The notes beneath the pieces are model-generated. The model saw nothing but the letters and a program-made list of their open reading frames with translations. It ran no database searches and was not told the origin of the DNA. 64,000 nucleotides of DNA from the NCBI GenBank assembly GCA_963808725.1, contig CAWEGO010000001.1, positions 558,001 to 622,000 on the forward strand, given 5' to 3'. Source of the stretch: JAHFUA01 sp963808725. Its GTDB lineage: Bacteria > Acidobacteriota > Terriglobia > Terriglobales > Acidobacteriaceae. This document shows positions 52,795-61,640 of this stretch, in pieces (position 1 is the first letter of the stretch; each line of letters starts with the position of its first letter). A program made the position numbers and the translations under genes.

Positions 52795-54177
52795 TCAGTT
52801 GTCGAGATGCTGCTTCTTCAGTCGGCGCAGCAGCGACGTGGGATGAATCCCCAGGATGCGCGCGGCCTGGGTTTTGTTCTGGCCGCTGGCGGTGAGCACC
52901 TCGGCGATGTAGTGCTCCTCCAGTTCGTGCAGGGTGAGGAACTGGTGGCCGGTGGGTGAGAGTTCGTCCTGCGAAAGCGGGCTGGCGGCGATTTCGGCGA
53001 TGTAGTCGCGGATCTCCTCCGGCAGGCAGGCGGCGTCGATGTCGCCTTCCGGGGCCAGGATCATGGTCCGCTCGATCACGTTCTTCAGCTCGCGCACGTT
53101 TCCCGGCCAGGGATACAGAGTAAGCAGTTCCGCCGCGGCCGGGGTGAATCCGGTGAAGTTTTTCTTCAGGTCGCGGTTGAATCGCTGCATGATGTCGAGC
53201 GCCAGCGGCACGATGTCCTCCTTGCGCTCGCGCAACGGCTGTAGCATCAGCGGGACTACGTTCAGCCGGTAATAGAGGTCCTCGCGGAACTTGCCTCCGG
53301 CCACGGCCGCCTTGAGGTCGTGGTTGGTGGCGGCGATGATGCGCACGTCCACGCTGATGGGACGCGTTCCACCCAGCCGCGTGAATGAGCCCTCCTCCAG
53401 CACGCGCAGCAGTTTGGCCTGGGTGCTGGCGGACATGTCGCCGATCTCGTCGAGAAAAAGCGTGCCGTGGTGGGCGCGTTCCAGCAGGCCGTCCTTGCGG
53501 TGGCGCGCATCGGTGAACGCACCCGCCTCGTAGCCGAACAGCTCGCTTTCGAGCAGCGTGTCGGGGATGGCGGCGCAGTTCAGTTGCAGCAGCGGACCCT
53601 GCGCGCGCGGGCTGTGGTAGTGGATGGCCTTGGCCACGACTTCCTTGCCGGTGCCGCTTTCGCCTTGGATGAGGATAGTGGTCTTGTCGGCTTCGGCGGC
53701 CTTGCGCGCGACTTCGAGCAGTGCCTTCACCTGCTCGTTGTGCGTGACCACCAGTCCGAAGTCGTAGCGGCCTTTGGCCATCTGGACGCTTTCGGTGAGC
53801 CGCACGCGCAAGGAGAGCATTTCGGTGGCGCGCCGGATGGTGCTGGAGAGGTCCGCCAGGTGGAAGGGCTTGATCAGGTAGTCGTACGCGCCCAGCTTCA
53901 TAGCTTCTACGGCGCGTTCCACCTGGTGATAAGCGCTCATCATCAGCACGATGGCCGCGGGATTTTGTTTCTTGATCTGGCGCAGGACTTCGATGCCGTC
54001 GATTCCCGGCAGCACCACATCGAGCAGCGCCAGGTCCGGTTTTTCCTGCGCGTACATCTCCAGCGCTTCTTCGCCCGAGCTGGCCAGGAAGACTTCGTAG
54101 CCTTCCTCGCGCAGGGCGCGGCTGATGGTGCGCAGCGTCAGGGCCTCGTCATCGACGACCAGCAGCGAATACGCCAT
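52795..54177 (-). CDS. sigma-54-dependent response regulator (NtrC family)
   Basis: Activator of sigma-54 promoters, 460 aa. The receiver domain has Asp53 (LLDVVLPG) and the KPF lysine. The AAA+ domain has Walker A GESGTGKE (172-179), the loop motif GAFTDA (219-224, a variant of GAFTGA that contacts sigma-54), Walker B GTLFLDEIGD and RxDLYYRL. The Fis-type HTH is at the C-terminus (KTQAARILGIHPTSLLRRLKK). The kinase gene is 7 nt upstream, so they are a pair. Confidence 0.95.
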   Translation of the reverse strand: MAYSLLVVDDEALTLRTISRALREEGYEVFLASSGEEALEMYAQEKPDLALLDVVLPGIDGIEVLRQIKKQNPAAIVLMMSAYHQVERAVEAMKLGAYDYLIKPFHLADLSSTIRRATEMLSLRVRLTESVQMAKGRYDFGLVVTHNEQVKALLEVARKAAEADKTTILIQGESGTGKEVVAKAIHYHSPRAQGPLLQLNCAAIPDTLLESELFGYEAGAFTDARHRKDGLLERAHHGTLFLDEIGDMSASTQAKLLRVLEEGSFTRLGGTRPISVDVRIIAATNHDLKAAVAGGKFREDLYYRLNVVPLMLQPLRERKEDIVPLALDIMQRFNRDLKKNFTGFTPAAAELLTLYPWPGNVRELKNVIERTMILAPEGDIDAACLPEEIRDYIAEIAASPLSQDELSPTGHQFLTLHELEEHYIAEVLTASGQNKTQAARILGIHPTSLLRRLKKQHLDN

Positions 54178-54184
54178 GTTCTCC

Positions 54185-55138
54185 TCAGTTCACCAGCTCT
54201 TCTTCTTCCGGCTGCGGCGCCGTGCGCCCCAAATGCCGCATCGGCAGGTTGAAGCGCACGGTGGTGCCGCGGTTGGGAACGCTCTCCACTTCCATCTCGC
54301 CGTTGTGGCTGCGCACATAGGCCTGGCTGATGCTCAGGCCCAGTCCGGTTCCGTGGCCGCGCTTGGTGGTGAAGAAGGGCTCGAAGACGCGCGGCAGGAT
54401 GTCGGCGGGAATGCCGCAGCCGTTGTCGGTGACGCGGACCTCGACGCGGTCCTCGAACTTGACCTTGTCGGCGCTTACGGTGATGGCGCCGCCCTGCGGC
54501 ATGGCCTGCGCGGCATTGATCAGCAGGTTCATCAGCACCTGCGAGATCTGGTTGGCGTCGGCGGTGATGGCCGGCAGCTCCGGCGGAATCTCCTTTTTCA
54601 GTTCGATGGCGCGGAACATGGGCTGATGGCGCAGGAAAGTGAAGGTGTCGTCCACCAGGCGGTCGAGGCTGATGCGGCTCAGCCGCAGCGGACCCGGTCG
54701 CGCGTAGTTCAACAGGCCACGCACCGTCGCGGAGATACGCTTGGCGCCTTCCAGGCAGGCCTGGACTTCGGCGCGCTGCTCCGGATCATCGGCGGTCTTC
54801 AGCTCCAGCTCGAGATGGGAAAAGATGCCGAGCAGGGGATTGTTGATCTCGTGGGCTGCGCCCATCGCCAGTTGCGCCATGGCGGCATACTTCTCGTAGT
54901 CGGCGAGCTTGGAGTGGAACTGCGTCTTCTCACGGGTCAGCTCGCGTTCTTCCTCAACGCGGTGGGCCAGGATCTGCTGCGCCATGTCGCGCTCGTGCTC
55001 GCTCTGGCGCGCCAGCAAGGAGGCCTGGCTGGCCTCAGCACGCAGACGGCGACTCTGGCGCAGCACGGCCACTATGGCAGCCACTGCCGCCGCCAAAGCC
55101 ACCGCCAGAACTACGATTACCACATGCGAGCCTGCCAT
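54185..55138 (-). CDS. sensor histidine kinase
   Basis: Membrane-bound kinase of 317 aa. One N-terminal helix (VVIVVLAVALAAAVAAIVAVL) leads to a coiled coil, the H box (GAAHEINNPLLGIF, phospho-acceptor His), and the N, G1, F and G2 boxes (NLLINAAQAM, DNGCGIP, FEPFFTTK, GTGLGLSI). There is no periplasmic sensing domain, so the input is cytoplasmic or from within the membrane. The ATG at 55138 has GAGGTG upstream, preferred over the upstream start at 55186. Confidence 0.92.
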   Translation of the reverse strand: MAGSHVVIVVLAVALAAAVAAIVAVLRQSRRLRAEASQASLLARQSEHERDMAQQILAHRVEEERELTREKTQFHSKLADYEKYAAMAQLAMGAAHEINNPLLGIFSHLELELKTADDPEQRAEVQACLEGAKRISATVRGLLNYARPGPLRLSRISLDRLVDDTFTFLRHQPMFRAIELKKEIPPELPAITADANQISQVLMNLLINAAQAMPQGGAITVSADKVKFEDRVEVRVTDNGCGIPADILPRVFEPFFTTKRGHGTGLGLSISQAYVRSHNGEMEVESVPNRGTTVRFNLPMRHLGRTAPQPEEEELVN

Positions 55139-55494
55139 GACGCACCTCGAGCGCGGTAGAAACTCAAGCCACGCGCGGTTTCCCAAGTAATAACGATGGA
55201 ATCATTGCCGCTTTTGCGCGGTGACCCCGGTCACGGTTGACCGTGAGCCCCGACACCAGCGCTGGGGCGGGGGCTTATGCGACTGAAAGCGCAGCTACTT
55301 ATCTGAAGTACACGTCCCGAAGTGCAGTTCCTAATTGGGTGCCGTGCGTTGACTTCAACATAACGGTTCCGGTAGCCTCTTTTTAGCATCTAAGCTCGAA
55401 TTGGCTCTGCTTCCCCCGCGAAGCCTTGGTAGCACACGGAGAAAGGGGGACGAGACACAAACCCGATGTAACCGAACACTAAAGGAGGAAAGAA
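55139..55494. promoter_or_regulatory. divergent intergenic region with overlapping palindromes
   Basis: 356 bp between the kinase and the beta-barrel gene. GGTGA-CCCCGG-TCACG (55220-55235) overlaps TCACGGTTGACCGTGA (55231-55246), a near-perfect 16-bp palindrome. The arrangement mirrors the overlapping CRP-like dyads at 20292-20318. No gene seen. Confidence 0.5.
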
Positions 55495-56055
55495 ATGCGG
55501 AAGGTTTTGTTCATTGCGGTGTTGGTTTTGCTGTGCGGCAGCTTTGCCGTCGCCCAGGACTACCCCAAGGGTGAGTTCTATGCGGGCTACATGTATACCC
55601 ATGTGGATACAGGCAACAGCGGCATTGACTCCAGTTGGCCCGAAGGTTTCAACCTGAATGGGACATACTACTTCATGAAGGACGTGGGGTTGACTGGCGA
55701 CTTTTCTTACGCCACCAAGAGCTTTGCGGGCGGGACCGATGCTCATCTCTACGGCTTCAACTTCGGACCGCAGTTTAAGATGCGTTCCGGCCGGCTCGAG
55801 CCCTTTGCGCACGCGCTCTTCGGAGCTACGCATGGCAGCGCAAGCGGGACCGGTTCTGGCAGCAACCCGTCCGATACGGCTTTCTCCATGAAACTTGGGG
55901 GCGGTCTGGACGTGGCCGTCGCCCACCACTTTGCCGTCCGGCTCGGCGAGTTCGACTACTATTACACGAGGTTCTCGAGCACCGGTAATTTCAGCATCAA
56001 CGGCCAGAATTCTCAGAACAATTACACGTTCGGCGCCGGCATTGTTATAAGGTAA
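55495..56055 (+). CDS. outer-membrane beta-barrel protein
   Basis: Secreted protein of 186 aa. Signal peptide (VLFIAVLVLLCGSFAVAQ), then eight-strand-type alternating aromatic segments (GEFYAGYMYTHV, FNLNGTYYF, LTGDFSYATKSF, LYGFNFGPQFKM, FAVRLGEFDYYYTRF) and a terminal YTFGAGIVIR strand. AAAGGAGGAAAGAA precedes ATG 55495. The fold is OmpA-like or porin-family; the ligand is unknown. Confidence 0.82.
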   Translation: MRKVLFIAVLVLLCGSFAVAQDYPKGEFYAGYMYTHVDTGNSGIDSSWPEGFNLNGTYYFMKDVGLTGDFSYATKSFAGGTDAHLYGFNFGPQFKMRSGRLEPFAHALFGATHGSASGTGSGSNPSDTAFSMKLGGGLDVAVAHHFAVRLGEFDYYYTRFSSTGNFSINGQNSQNNYTFGAGIVIR

Positions 56056-56196
56056 CCGATCTGTTCACCAACCCGGGCGCTAAAACAAGGAATGGCTTTG
56101 CGTTCCCCCCGCAAGGCCTCCTTGTGCACGGGGAGTAGTGTTGCTTCCCATCTTGATCGCAGCTTGTCCGCCGGCTCAATCGGCACGCAGCGTTCC

Positions 56197-56610
56197 TCAT
56201 TCGCCCATGACCTTCACGATCACGCGCTTGGGGCGCTGGCCGTCGAACTCGGCGTAGAAGACGCGCTGCCAGGTGCCGAGATCCAGCTTGCCGGCGGTGA
56301 TGGGCAGCAGCACCTGGTGGTGCACCAGGATGGCCTTCAGGTGGGAGTCGCCGTTGTCCTCGCCGGTCCGATGGTGACGGTAGTCCTCGCGAAACGGCGC
56401 CAGCCCCTCCAGCCATTCGTCGATGTCATCGATCAGGCCGGGCTCGTTGTCGTTCACGTACACGCCGGCGGTGATGTGCATGGCCGAGACCAGCACCATC
56501 CCCTCGCGCACGCCGCTGCGCTGGACCGCCGCTTCCACCTGCGGCGTGATGTGGACGTACTCGCGGTTCTTTTTAGTATTGAAGGTCAGGTATTCGGTGT
56601 GCGATTCCAT
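56197..56610 (-). CDS. YjbQ family protein (UPF0047)
   Basis: Cytoplasmic protein of 137 aa. The family signature is VSAMHITAGVYVNDNEPGLIDDIDEWL, with DNGDSHLKAILVHHQVLLPITAGKLDLGTWQRVFYAEFDGQRPKR at the C-terminus and conserved His residues in the active pocket. Members have weak thiamine-phosphate synthase activity; the true role is unclear. It is divergent from ruvC by 30 bp. Confidence 0.92.
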   Translation of the reverse strand: MESHTEYLTFNTKKNREYVHITPQVEAAVQRSGVREGMVLVSAMHITAGVYVNDNEPGLIDDIDEWLEGLAPFREDYRHHRTGEDNGDSHLKAILVHHQVLLPITAGKLDLGTWQRVFYAEFDGQRPKRVIVKVMGE

Positions 56611-56640
56611 GCGGGCTCCTTCTGCGCTACCATCAGGCCG

Positions 56641-57144
56641 ATGCGGGTGCTCGGCATCGACTGCGGCACGGAGTATACCGGCTACGGCGTGGTGGAGCAG
56701 ATGGCGTCGGGAGAGCTGCGGTCTCTTAGCGCCGGCGCCATCCGGCTATCGCCGCGCGAGCCCATGCCCCGGCGCCTGGAGCGCATTTTCACCGAGCTTT
56801 CCGCGTTGATTGTTGCGCACCAGCCGGAGCTGGTTGCCATTGAGGATGTGTTCTACGCCCTGAACGTGAAGTCCGCGTTGAAGCTGGGCCAGGTGCGCGG
56901 GGTGGCGATGCTGGCCGCCGCGACCGCCGGACTGGAGGTTTGTGAGTACGCTCCGCTGGCCATCAAGTCGGCGGTGGTCGGCTACGGACGGGCGGAGAAG
57001 TCGCAGGTGCAGCAGATGGTGGCCGCGCTACTGCGGCTGCCCGAAGTCCCCAAGTCCCCGGATGCCGCCGATGCCCTGGCCATCGCCATCTGCCACCTGC
57101 ACACAGCTTCCACGCTGGCGCGGCAGGCAATTTCCGATTTGTGA
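56641..57144 (+). CDS. ruvC: crossover junction endodeoxyribonuclease RuvC
   Basis: Resolves Holliday junctions with RuvAB. 167 aa, normal length. The acidic catalytic residues are Asp7 (GIDCGTEYTGYG), Glu68 (VAIEDVF) and the C-terminal SPDAADALAIAICH aspartates. The ATG at 56641 follows a gap of 30 bp from the divergent yjbQ; a longer upstream reading of the frame is antisense to yjbQ and is not used. ruvA and ruvB are not next to it. Confidence 0.95.
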   Translation: MRVLGIDCGTEYTGYGVVEQMASGELRSLSAGAIRLSPREPMPRRLERIFTELSALIVAHQPELVAIEDVFYALNVKSALKLGQVRGVAMLAAATAGLEVCEYAPLAIKSAVVGYGRAEKSQVQQMVAALLRLPEVPKSPDAADALAIAICHLHTASTLARQAISDL

Positions 57145-57154
57145 TTGGTGATTT

Positions 57155-57892
57155 GTGATTTGGGTCGGGCGCCGCGCCTCCGTGGGACTCCAATCATGCC
57201 TGGTACTGGTTCTCCTCACAACCGCGGCCCTGCTGCACGCGCAAGCGCCACCGCACGAGCCCAATCAGCGGCAGCCCCCAGCCGTTCCCACCGTAACCTT
57301 CACCTTCGACTGGCCCAGCCTCGAGCCGCATCGTTACGTGATCTCGGTGGATTCCGGCGGTAACGCCGCCTACCAATCCTGGACGGCTGATTCGACGGCC
57401 GAGCCATCCAGCGCCGACGATCCCTATCTGTTGAAGTTCACGGTATCGGTCACGGCGCGCGACCGCATCTTCGCCCTGGCACGGCAGCTCAAGTATTTCA
57501 ACGGCAATTTCGAGTACCACAAGCATCCCGTCGCCGCCACCGGCGACAAGACCCTGGCTCATGCCGATCCCGACCAGCAGTACGAGACGCGCTACGACTG
57601 GTCGGAGAACCCAGACATCGACGAATTGACTGCACTGTTCGAGGGCATGTCCACGACCCTCGAATCGGGACGCCGCCTGGAGCGCCTGCACCGCTTCGAG
57701 CGCCTAGGGCTGGATGAAGAGCTGAAGAACCTTGAGCACGCTGCCGTCGAACACAGGGCCACGGAGCTGCGGGCAATCGCGCCCATCCTGGTGCAAATCG
57801 CCGAGGACGCCGCAGTTCTGAACATTGCTCGCCAGCGCGCCCGGCATATTCTGCAGATTGCCGGCGTGCCGCTAGGCGCTGGGCGCTACTAG
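57155..57892 (+). CDS. secreted hypothetical protein
   Basis: Protein of 245 aa: signal peptide (SCLVLVLLTTAALLHAQ), Pro-rich segment, a beta region (VTFTFDWPSLEPHRYVISVDSGG) and a helical C-terminus (LTALFEGMSTTLESGRRLERLHR). Start is a GTG at 57155 in a small GATTTGTGATT tandem repeat. It overlaps the convergent Memo gene end by 4 bp. Family not recognised. Confidence 0.65.
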   Translation: MIWVGRRASVGLQSCLVLVLLTTAALLHAQAPPHEPNQRQPPAVPTVTFTFDWPSLEPHRYVISVDSGGNAAYQSWTADSTAEPSSADDPYLLKFTVSVTARDRIFALARQLKYFNGNFEYHKHPVAATGDKTLAHADPDQQYETRYDWSENPDIDELTALFEGMSTTLESGRRLERLHRFERLGLDEELKNLEHAAVEHRATELRAIAPILVQIAEDAAVLNIARQRARHILQIAGVPLGAGRY

Positions 57893-58698
57893 TGCACGAT
57901 CACGCCCGCATACCCGACCACCGCGTCGCGGTCGCCGGAAACGTCGCCTGAGGTTGCGTACTTGATCAGTTCCGCCGACTCCGCGCCCAGCCGCCGGGCC
58001 GCGGTCAGCATGGCGACGGCCGGCCCGTACCCGCACATGCTGATGTCTTCGTTCACCACCACGTCGAACAGTCCCCGGGGATCGAGCTTTAGGATCTGCT
58101 CGATGGCCTTGCTGTCCTTGACGCGAGTGACCGCGTCCGGCTCGTAGTGGTTCATGTCGCTGGAAGCGATGATGAGGATCTTTTCGCGGTGCGCCGCGAG
58201 CACCTGCGCGATGGCTTCTCCCAACGCCGCCAGCGGCTCATACGAGCCCACGCCCACCGCGATGGGAACGAAAGTGAAATTCCGCCGCAGGGCCTGGAGG
58301 AACGGCAACTGCACTTCCAGCGCGTGCTCGGCGCGATGCGCACCGGCATCTTCCGCGAGCGCAGGGAAGACACTGCGCAGCTCCATCGCCAGCTCATGGT
58401 CAATCGCCGCCTCGCCCAGCGGCGTGTCCCACGCGCCTTCGCTCATGATGGCCAGAGGCTTGCCCATGCCGGTGTGGTTGGGGCAAAGAATGATGAACCG
58501 CTCCGGCAAGGCCAGCCGCGCATACACTGCTCCCGCTACGTGCCCCGAGTACATGTAACCGGCGTGAGGAACCACGCAGCCGGTGGCCTCGATCTTTTCT
58601 CCCGCGGTGGCGAGGTAGGATTGAACGTCCCGCATCAGGACTTCCGGCCGTGCTGGATAAAATCGCCCGGCCACCGCCGCGTGACGCACGGTACTCAC
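57889..58698 (-). CDS. amrB: AmmeMemoRadiSam system protein B (Memo-like)
   Basis: Protein of 269 aa of the Memo family, related to class III extradiol dioxygenases. Metal-site histidines are in VVPHAGYMYSG, CPNHTGMG and the H in SDMNHYEP. RFYPARP and the terminal YAGV are typical. I chose GTG 58698 because AGGGGGA lies just upstream; the first 15 codons of the longer frame are repeat DNA. The partner AmmeMemoRadiSam A and radical SAM genes are not in the window. Confidence 0.88.
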   Translation of the reverse strand: MSTVRHAAVAGRFYPARPEVLMRDVQSYLATAGEKIEATGCVVPHAGYMYSGHVAGAVYARLALPERFIILCPNHTGMGKPLAIMSEGAWDTPLGEAAIDHELAMELRSVFPALAEDAGAHRAEHALEVQLPFLQALRRNFTFVPIAVGVGSYEPLAALGEAIAQVLAAHREKILIIASSDMNHYEPDAVTRVKDSKAIEQILKLDPRGLFDVVVNEDISMCGYGPAVAMLTAARRLGAESAELIKYATSGDVSGDRDAVVGYAGVIVH

Positions 58699-58711
58699 GT
58701 TTCCCCCTAAT

Positions 58712-58803
58712 CGGGTCATCGGCTCATCGGGTGATCGGGTCATTGCAGAACCGCTTACCGTTTCAGATCACCCGATGACCCGATCACCCGATGACCCGAT
58801 GTC
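58712..58803. repeat. GATGACCC/GATCACCC octamer repeat, copy 2, with inverted arms
   Basis: TCATCGGGTGATCGGGTCAT (58724-58743) is perfectly complementary to 58775-58794, giving a 20-bp stem around 31 nt. It spans the 3' end of ksgA, and its right arm encodes the last 15 KsgA residues. Confidence 0.85.
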
Positions 58804-59636
58804 GTTAATGCCTTGAACACCGCCGCTGCTTTGGCCAGCGGCAGCGCCTCCGCGCGCGCATCGAATTTGACTCCCGCCTTTGCGAGCGCGGCCTTGATCT
58901 CCGCGCCGGGATAGTGCAGCTTCAGATTGTTTGCCAGCGTCTTGCGCTTCTGCCCGAAGGAGAGCTTCAGAAAATCGAGAAACTCGTTGCCGCGCACGCC
59001 CAGAGCCTGTTCCTGCGGTTCTATGGTAAGCCTCAACACCGTGGAATGCACCTTGGGCGGCGGCGAGAAAGCGCCCGGCGGCAGCGTGAACAGCTTCTCG
59101 ATGCGCGCGTAGAGCTGCACCGTGGCCGAGAGCAGGCCGTATTCGCGCCCGCCGGGCTTGGCGGCGATGCGGTCGGCGACCTCGCGTTGCACCAAAATTA
59201 CCATGGTCGAGAACAGATCCGGGAACGCGAGCAGATGCTGCAGGATGGGCGAGGTGATGTAGTAGGGAAGATTGCCGACCACGCGCGCCGGGCCGGTAAA
59301 GGGATGATTGGCATCGCCGGCCACGTGCGGCCGCCGCAACAGGCTCTCGAAGTCGATATCCAGCACGTCGCCTTCGAGGATCTCGATGCCGGATTGGTGG
59401 GCGTACTTCATGCGCAGTTGCGCGCCCAGCACACGGTCGAGTTCGATAGCGATCACATGCTGGGCGCGCCCTACCAGCAGTCCGGTCAGCACGCCGCGTC
59501 CGGGACCGACCTCGACCACCGTGCTCTCCGACACGTCTCCCAAAGCATCGACGATGCGCCCGGCGGCGCTGCGGTCGGTGAGGAAATTCTGTCCCAACTT
59601 GGGCCGCCGGTTTCCCTTGGTCGCGGTTCTTGCCAT
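58755..59636 (-). CDS. rsmA: 16S rRNA dimethyladenosine transferase KsgA
   Basis: SAM-dependent methylation of two adenosines at the 3' end of 16S rRNA. 293 aa from ATG 59636, where AGAGGAG sits 7 nt upstream (an ATG 6 nt earlier is also possible). KLGQNFLTD, VVEVGPGRGVLTGLL, IEILEGDVLD and NLPYYITSPIL are intact. The last 15 residues (TSGHRVIGSSGDLKR) are encoded by the octamer repeat and not by conserved KsgA sequence. Confidence 0.95.
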   Translation of the reverse strand: MARTATKGNRRPKLGQNFLTDRSAAGRIVDALGDVSESTVVEVGPGRGVLTGLLVGRAQHVIAIELDRVLGAQLRMKYAHQSGIEILEGDVLDIDFESLLRRPHVAGDANHPFTGPARVVGNLPYYITSPILQHLLAFPDLFSTMVILVQREVADRIAAKPGGREYGLLSATVQLYARIEKLFTLPPGAFSPPPKVHSTVLRLTIEPQEQALGVRGNEFLDFLKLSFGQKRKTLANNLKLHYPGAEIKAALAKAGVKFDARAEALPLAKAAAVFKALTTSGHRVIGSSGDLKR

Positions 59637-59740
59637 CCGCATCTCCTCTTGCATTGACCGTTTTTCCAATCGCCGGTTAGACTGAACTTCCAGCCGGCAG
59701 TTACTCAACCCTGCACTGGGGGGATTCTGGAGGTTGTTGG

Positions 59741-61216
59741 ATGCGCATCTCCTTTGTGGCCTCGGAGTGTGTTCCGTTCTCGAAGACCGGCGGTCTCGCC
59801 GACGTGGTGGGCGCTCTGCCTCCTGCTCTGGCTGCCATCGGTCACGAGGTCGACGTTTACCTTCCCAAATACCGCCAAACCCGGCTCAACAGCCCGCGCA
59901 CCCTGCTGCGCAGCCTCACCGTGCCCTTCGACGACGAGTACCGCTTCTGCTCGGTCCTCGACGGCGGCACCCACGCCGGCGTCAAATTCTACTTCATCGA
60001 CTATCCTCCGTTCTTCGACCGCGAGCAGCTCTACGGCACGCCCGCGGGCGACTATTCGGACAACGCCGAGCGCTTTGCGCTGTTCTCACGCGCGGTGCTC
60101 GAGGCCTCCAAGACCTTCGGCGCCCCCGAAGTCTTCCACTGCCACGACTGGCAGTCGGCGCTGGTGCCCATTCTGCTGAAAACGCTCTATGCCGAAGACC
60201 CGGCGTTCCGTGCCGCATCCTCGGTCTTTACCATCCACAACATGGGATACCAGGGACAGTTCCCTCCGGAAACTCTGCCGCTGCTGATGCTGCCGTGGGA
60301 CCTGTTCACCATCGGCAAGATGGAATTCTACGGCAAGGTGAACTTCCTGAAGGGCGCGCTGGTGTTCTCCGATTTCATTACCACGGTCAGCCGTAAGTAC
60401 AGCCAGGAGATCCAGTCCGCCGAATACGGCTTCGGCCTGGAAGGCGTGTTGCGCAGCCGCGCCGCTACCGTCACCGGCATCCTCAATGGCGTGGACTACA
60501 ACGTGTGGAGCCCGCAGACCGACACCTTCATCAAGCAGCATTATTCGCCCGACGACCTCAGCGGCAAGCTGGCTTGCAAGCAGGACCTGCTGGCGGATTT
60601 CGGCGTCACCACGCCGAACTTGCGGCTACCCGTCATCGGCATCGTGTCGCGCTTCGCGGCGCAGAAAGGCTTTGACCTCATCGCTCAGGTCATCGACCGG
60701 CTGGCGCGGGAAGACATGGTGATCGTCGCCCTCGGCACCGGCGACAAGGAATACGAAGATTTGTTCCGCAAGCTGAACCAGCAGTTCCCGCAGAAGATCC
60801 TGGTCAGGATCGGCTTCGACAACGCGCTGGCGCACAAGATCGAGGCCGGTTCCGACATGTTCCTCATGCCGTCGCGCTACGAGCCCTGCGGGCTGAACCA
60901 GATCTACAGCCTGAAGTACGGCACCGTACCCGTGGTTCGCGCCACCGGCGGCCTCGACGATACCATCGAGCCCTGGGACCCGCGCACCAACCGCGGCACC
61001 GGCTTCAAATTCAGCGATTACACTGGCGATGCGCTGCTCGCGACCATCCGCCAGGCGCTTACCGCCTTCAAGGACCAGACCGGCTGGCAAAACCTGATGC
61101 GCAACGGCATGGGAAAGGATTTTTCCTGGACCAACTCCGCCCGCGAGTACGTGCGCATCTACGAGAAGTCGCGGCAGTTGCGCACCGTCCACGGCATTGA
61201 GGTGGTAACGGTCTAG
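59741..61216 (+). CDS. glgA: glycogen synthase (ADP-glucose type)
   Basis: GT5 enzyme of 491 aa that elongates alpha-1,4-glucan from ADP-glucose. KTGGLADVVGALP (Lys15 in the ADP-glucose site), FTIHNMGYQG, the hinge GIVSRFAAQKGFDL and the C-terminal PSRYEPCGLNQ and VRATGGLDDT motifs are all present. The ATG at 59741 has GGAGG at 59730-59734. It is alone; no other glg gene is in view. Confidence 0.96.
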   Translation: MRISFVASECVPFSKTGGLADVVGALPPALAAIGHEVDVYLPKYRQTRLNSPRTLLRSLTVPFDDEYRFCSVLDGGTHAGVKFYFIDYPPFFDREQLYGTPAGDYSDNAERFALFSRAVLEASKTFGAPEVFHCHDWQSALVPILLKTLYAEDPAFRAASSVFTIHNMGYQGQFPPETLPLLMLPWDLFTIGKMEFYGKVNFLKGALVFSDFITTVSRKYSQEIQSAEYGFGLEGVLRSRAATVTGILNGVDYNVWSPQTDTFIKQHYSPDDLSGKLACKQDLLADFGVTTPNLRLPVIGIVSRFAAQKGFDLIAQVIDRLAREDMVIVALGTGDKEYEDLFRKLNQQFPQKILVRIGFDNALAHKIEAGSDMFLMPSRYEPCGLNQIYSLKYGTVPVVRATGGLDDTIEPWDPRTNRGTGFKFSDYTGDALLATIRQALTAFKDQTGWQNLMRNGMGKDFSWTNSAREYVRIYEKSRQLRTVHGIEVVTV

Positions 61217-61491
61217 CAATTAGAGCAAGATCACAATTGCTACACGCAGGTGAAGGGGCACGCCTTCACTGGGGTCCCCGGCACGCCCGCCTTTGGCGTG
61301 CTGGGGGTGAGAGGCGTGCCATAAAGGCCGGCAAGAACTCGGCTTCAGCCGCTGAGGATGTTTCCCTCAGGGCCTAAAGGCCCGATTATGTGTGGATGTT
61401 AGCGGCACGGCTGGAAGCCGTGCCCCTTCACCCTTATCCAGATTGACACGTCAACTCTGGATCCGCGCTAGCGACGGATTGGAGCAGATTC
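61217..61491. other. gene-free gap holding the 182-bp palindromic repeat, copy 2
   Basis: Contains the second copy of the dispersed element (61250-61431) with the same 13-bp terminal inverted repeats as 4144-4284, plus an extra 41-bp insert near its left end. The remaining sequence shows no gene. Confidence 0.85.
61250..61431. repeat. dispersed palindromic element, copy 2 (182 bp)
   Basis: Ends GTGAAGGGGCACG (61250-61262) and CGTGCCCCTTCAC (61419-61431). The core AACTCGGCTTCAGCCGCTGAG and GGGCCTAAAGGCCCG is nearly identical to copy 1 at 4144-4284. It lies just after glgA. Confidence 0.88.
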
Positions 61492-61640
61492 TCACGGATT
61501 GCTTTCACCTTCTGCCGCGCTGGCCGCGTATCCTACCAAAAAGGTAACGGCGGTGCCGATCACCAGGTACCAGGTCCAGGGCACGCGCGTCGCCGTCCAC
61601 ACATAGATTGGGTAGACTAAGGCCAGCATGATCCCTGTCG
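61492..61640 (-). pseudogene. remnant of a symporter 3' end
   Basis: The minus strand encodes, in one frame to a TGA at 61492, about 45 residues including IYVWTATRVPWTWYLVIG and TAVTFLVGYAASAAE. This matches the C-terminus of the symporter at 62167 (IYVWTATRIPWTWYVVIG, TAVTFIVGYATSAIE) with roughly 75-80 percent DNA identity by eye. It has no start, and a stop codon precedes it. It is a second, diverged 3' end separated from the intact gene by the inserted gene at 61628-62170. Confidence 0.8.

Noticed and set aside
56092..56640. 183-residue N-terminal extension of RuvC
   Set aside because: It is antisense to the conserved yjbQ gene, and RuvC is complete from ATG 56641.
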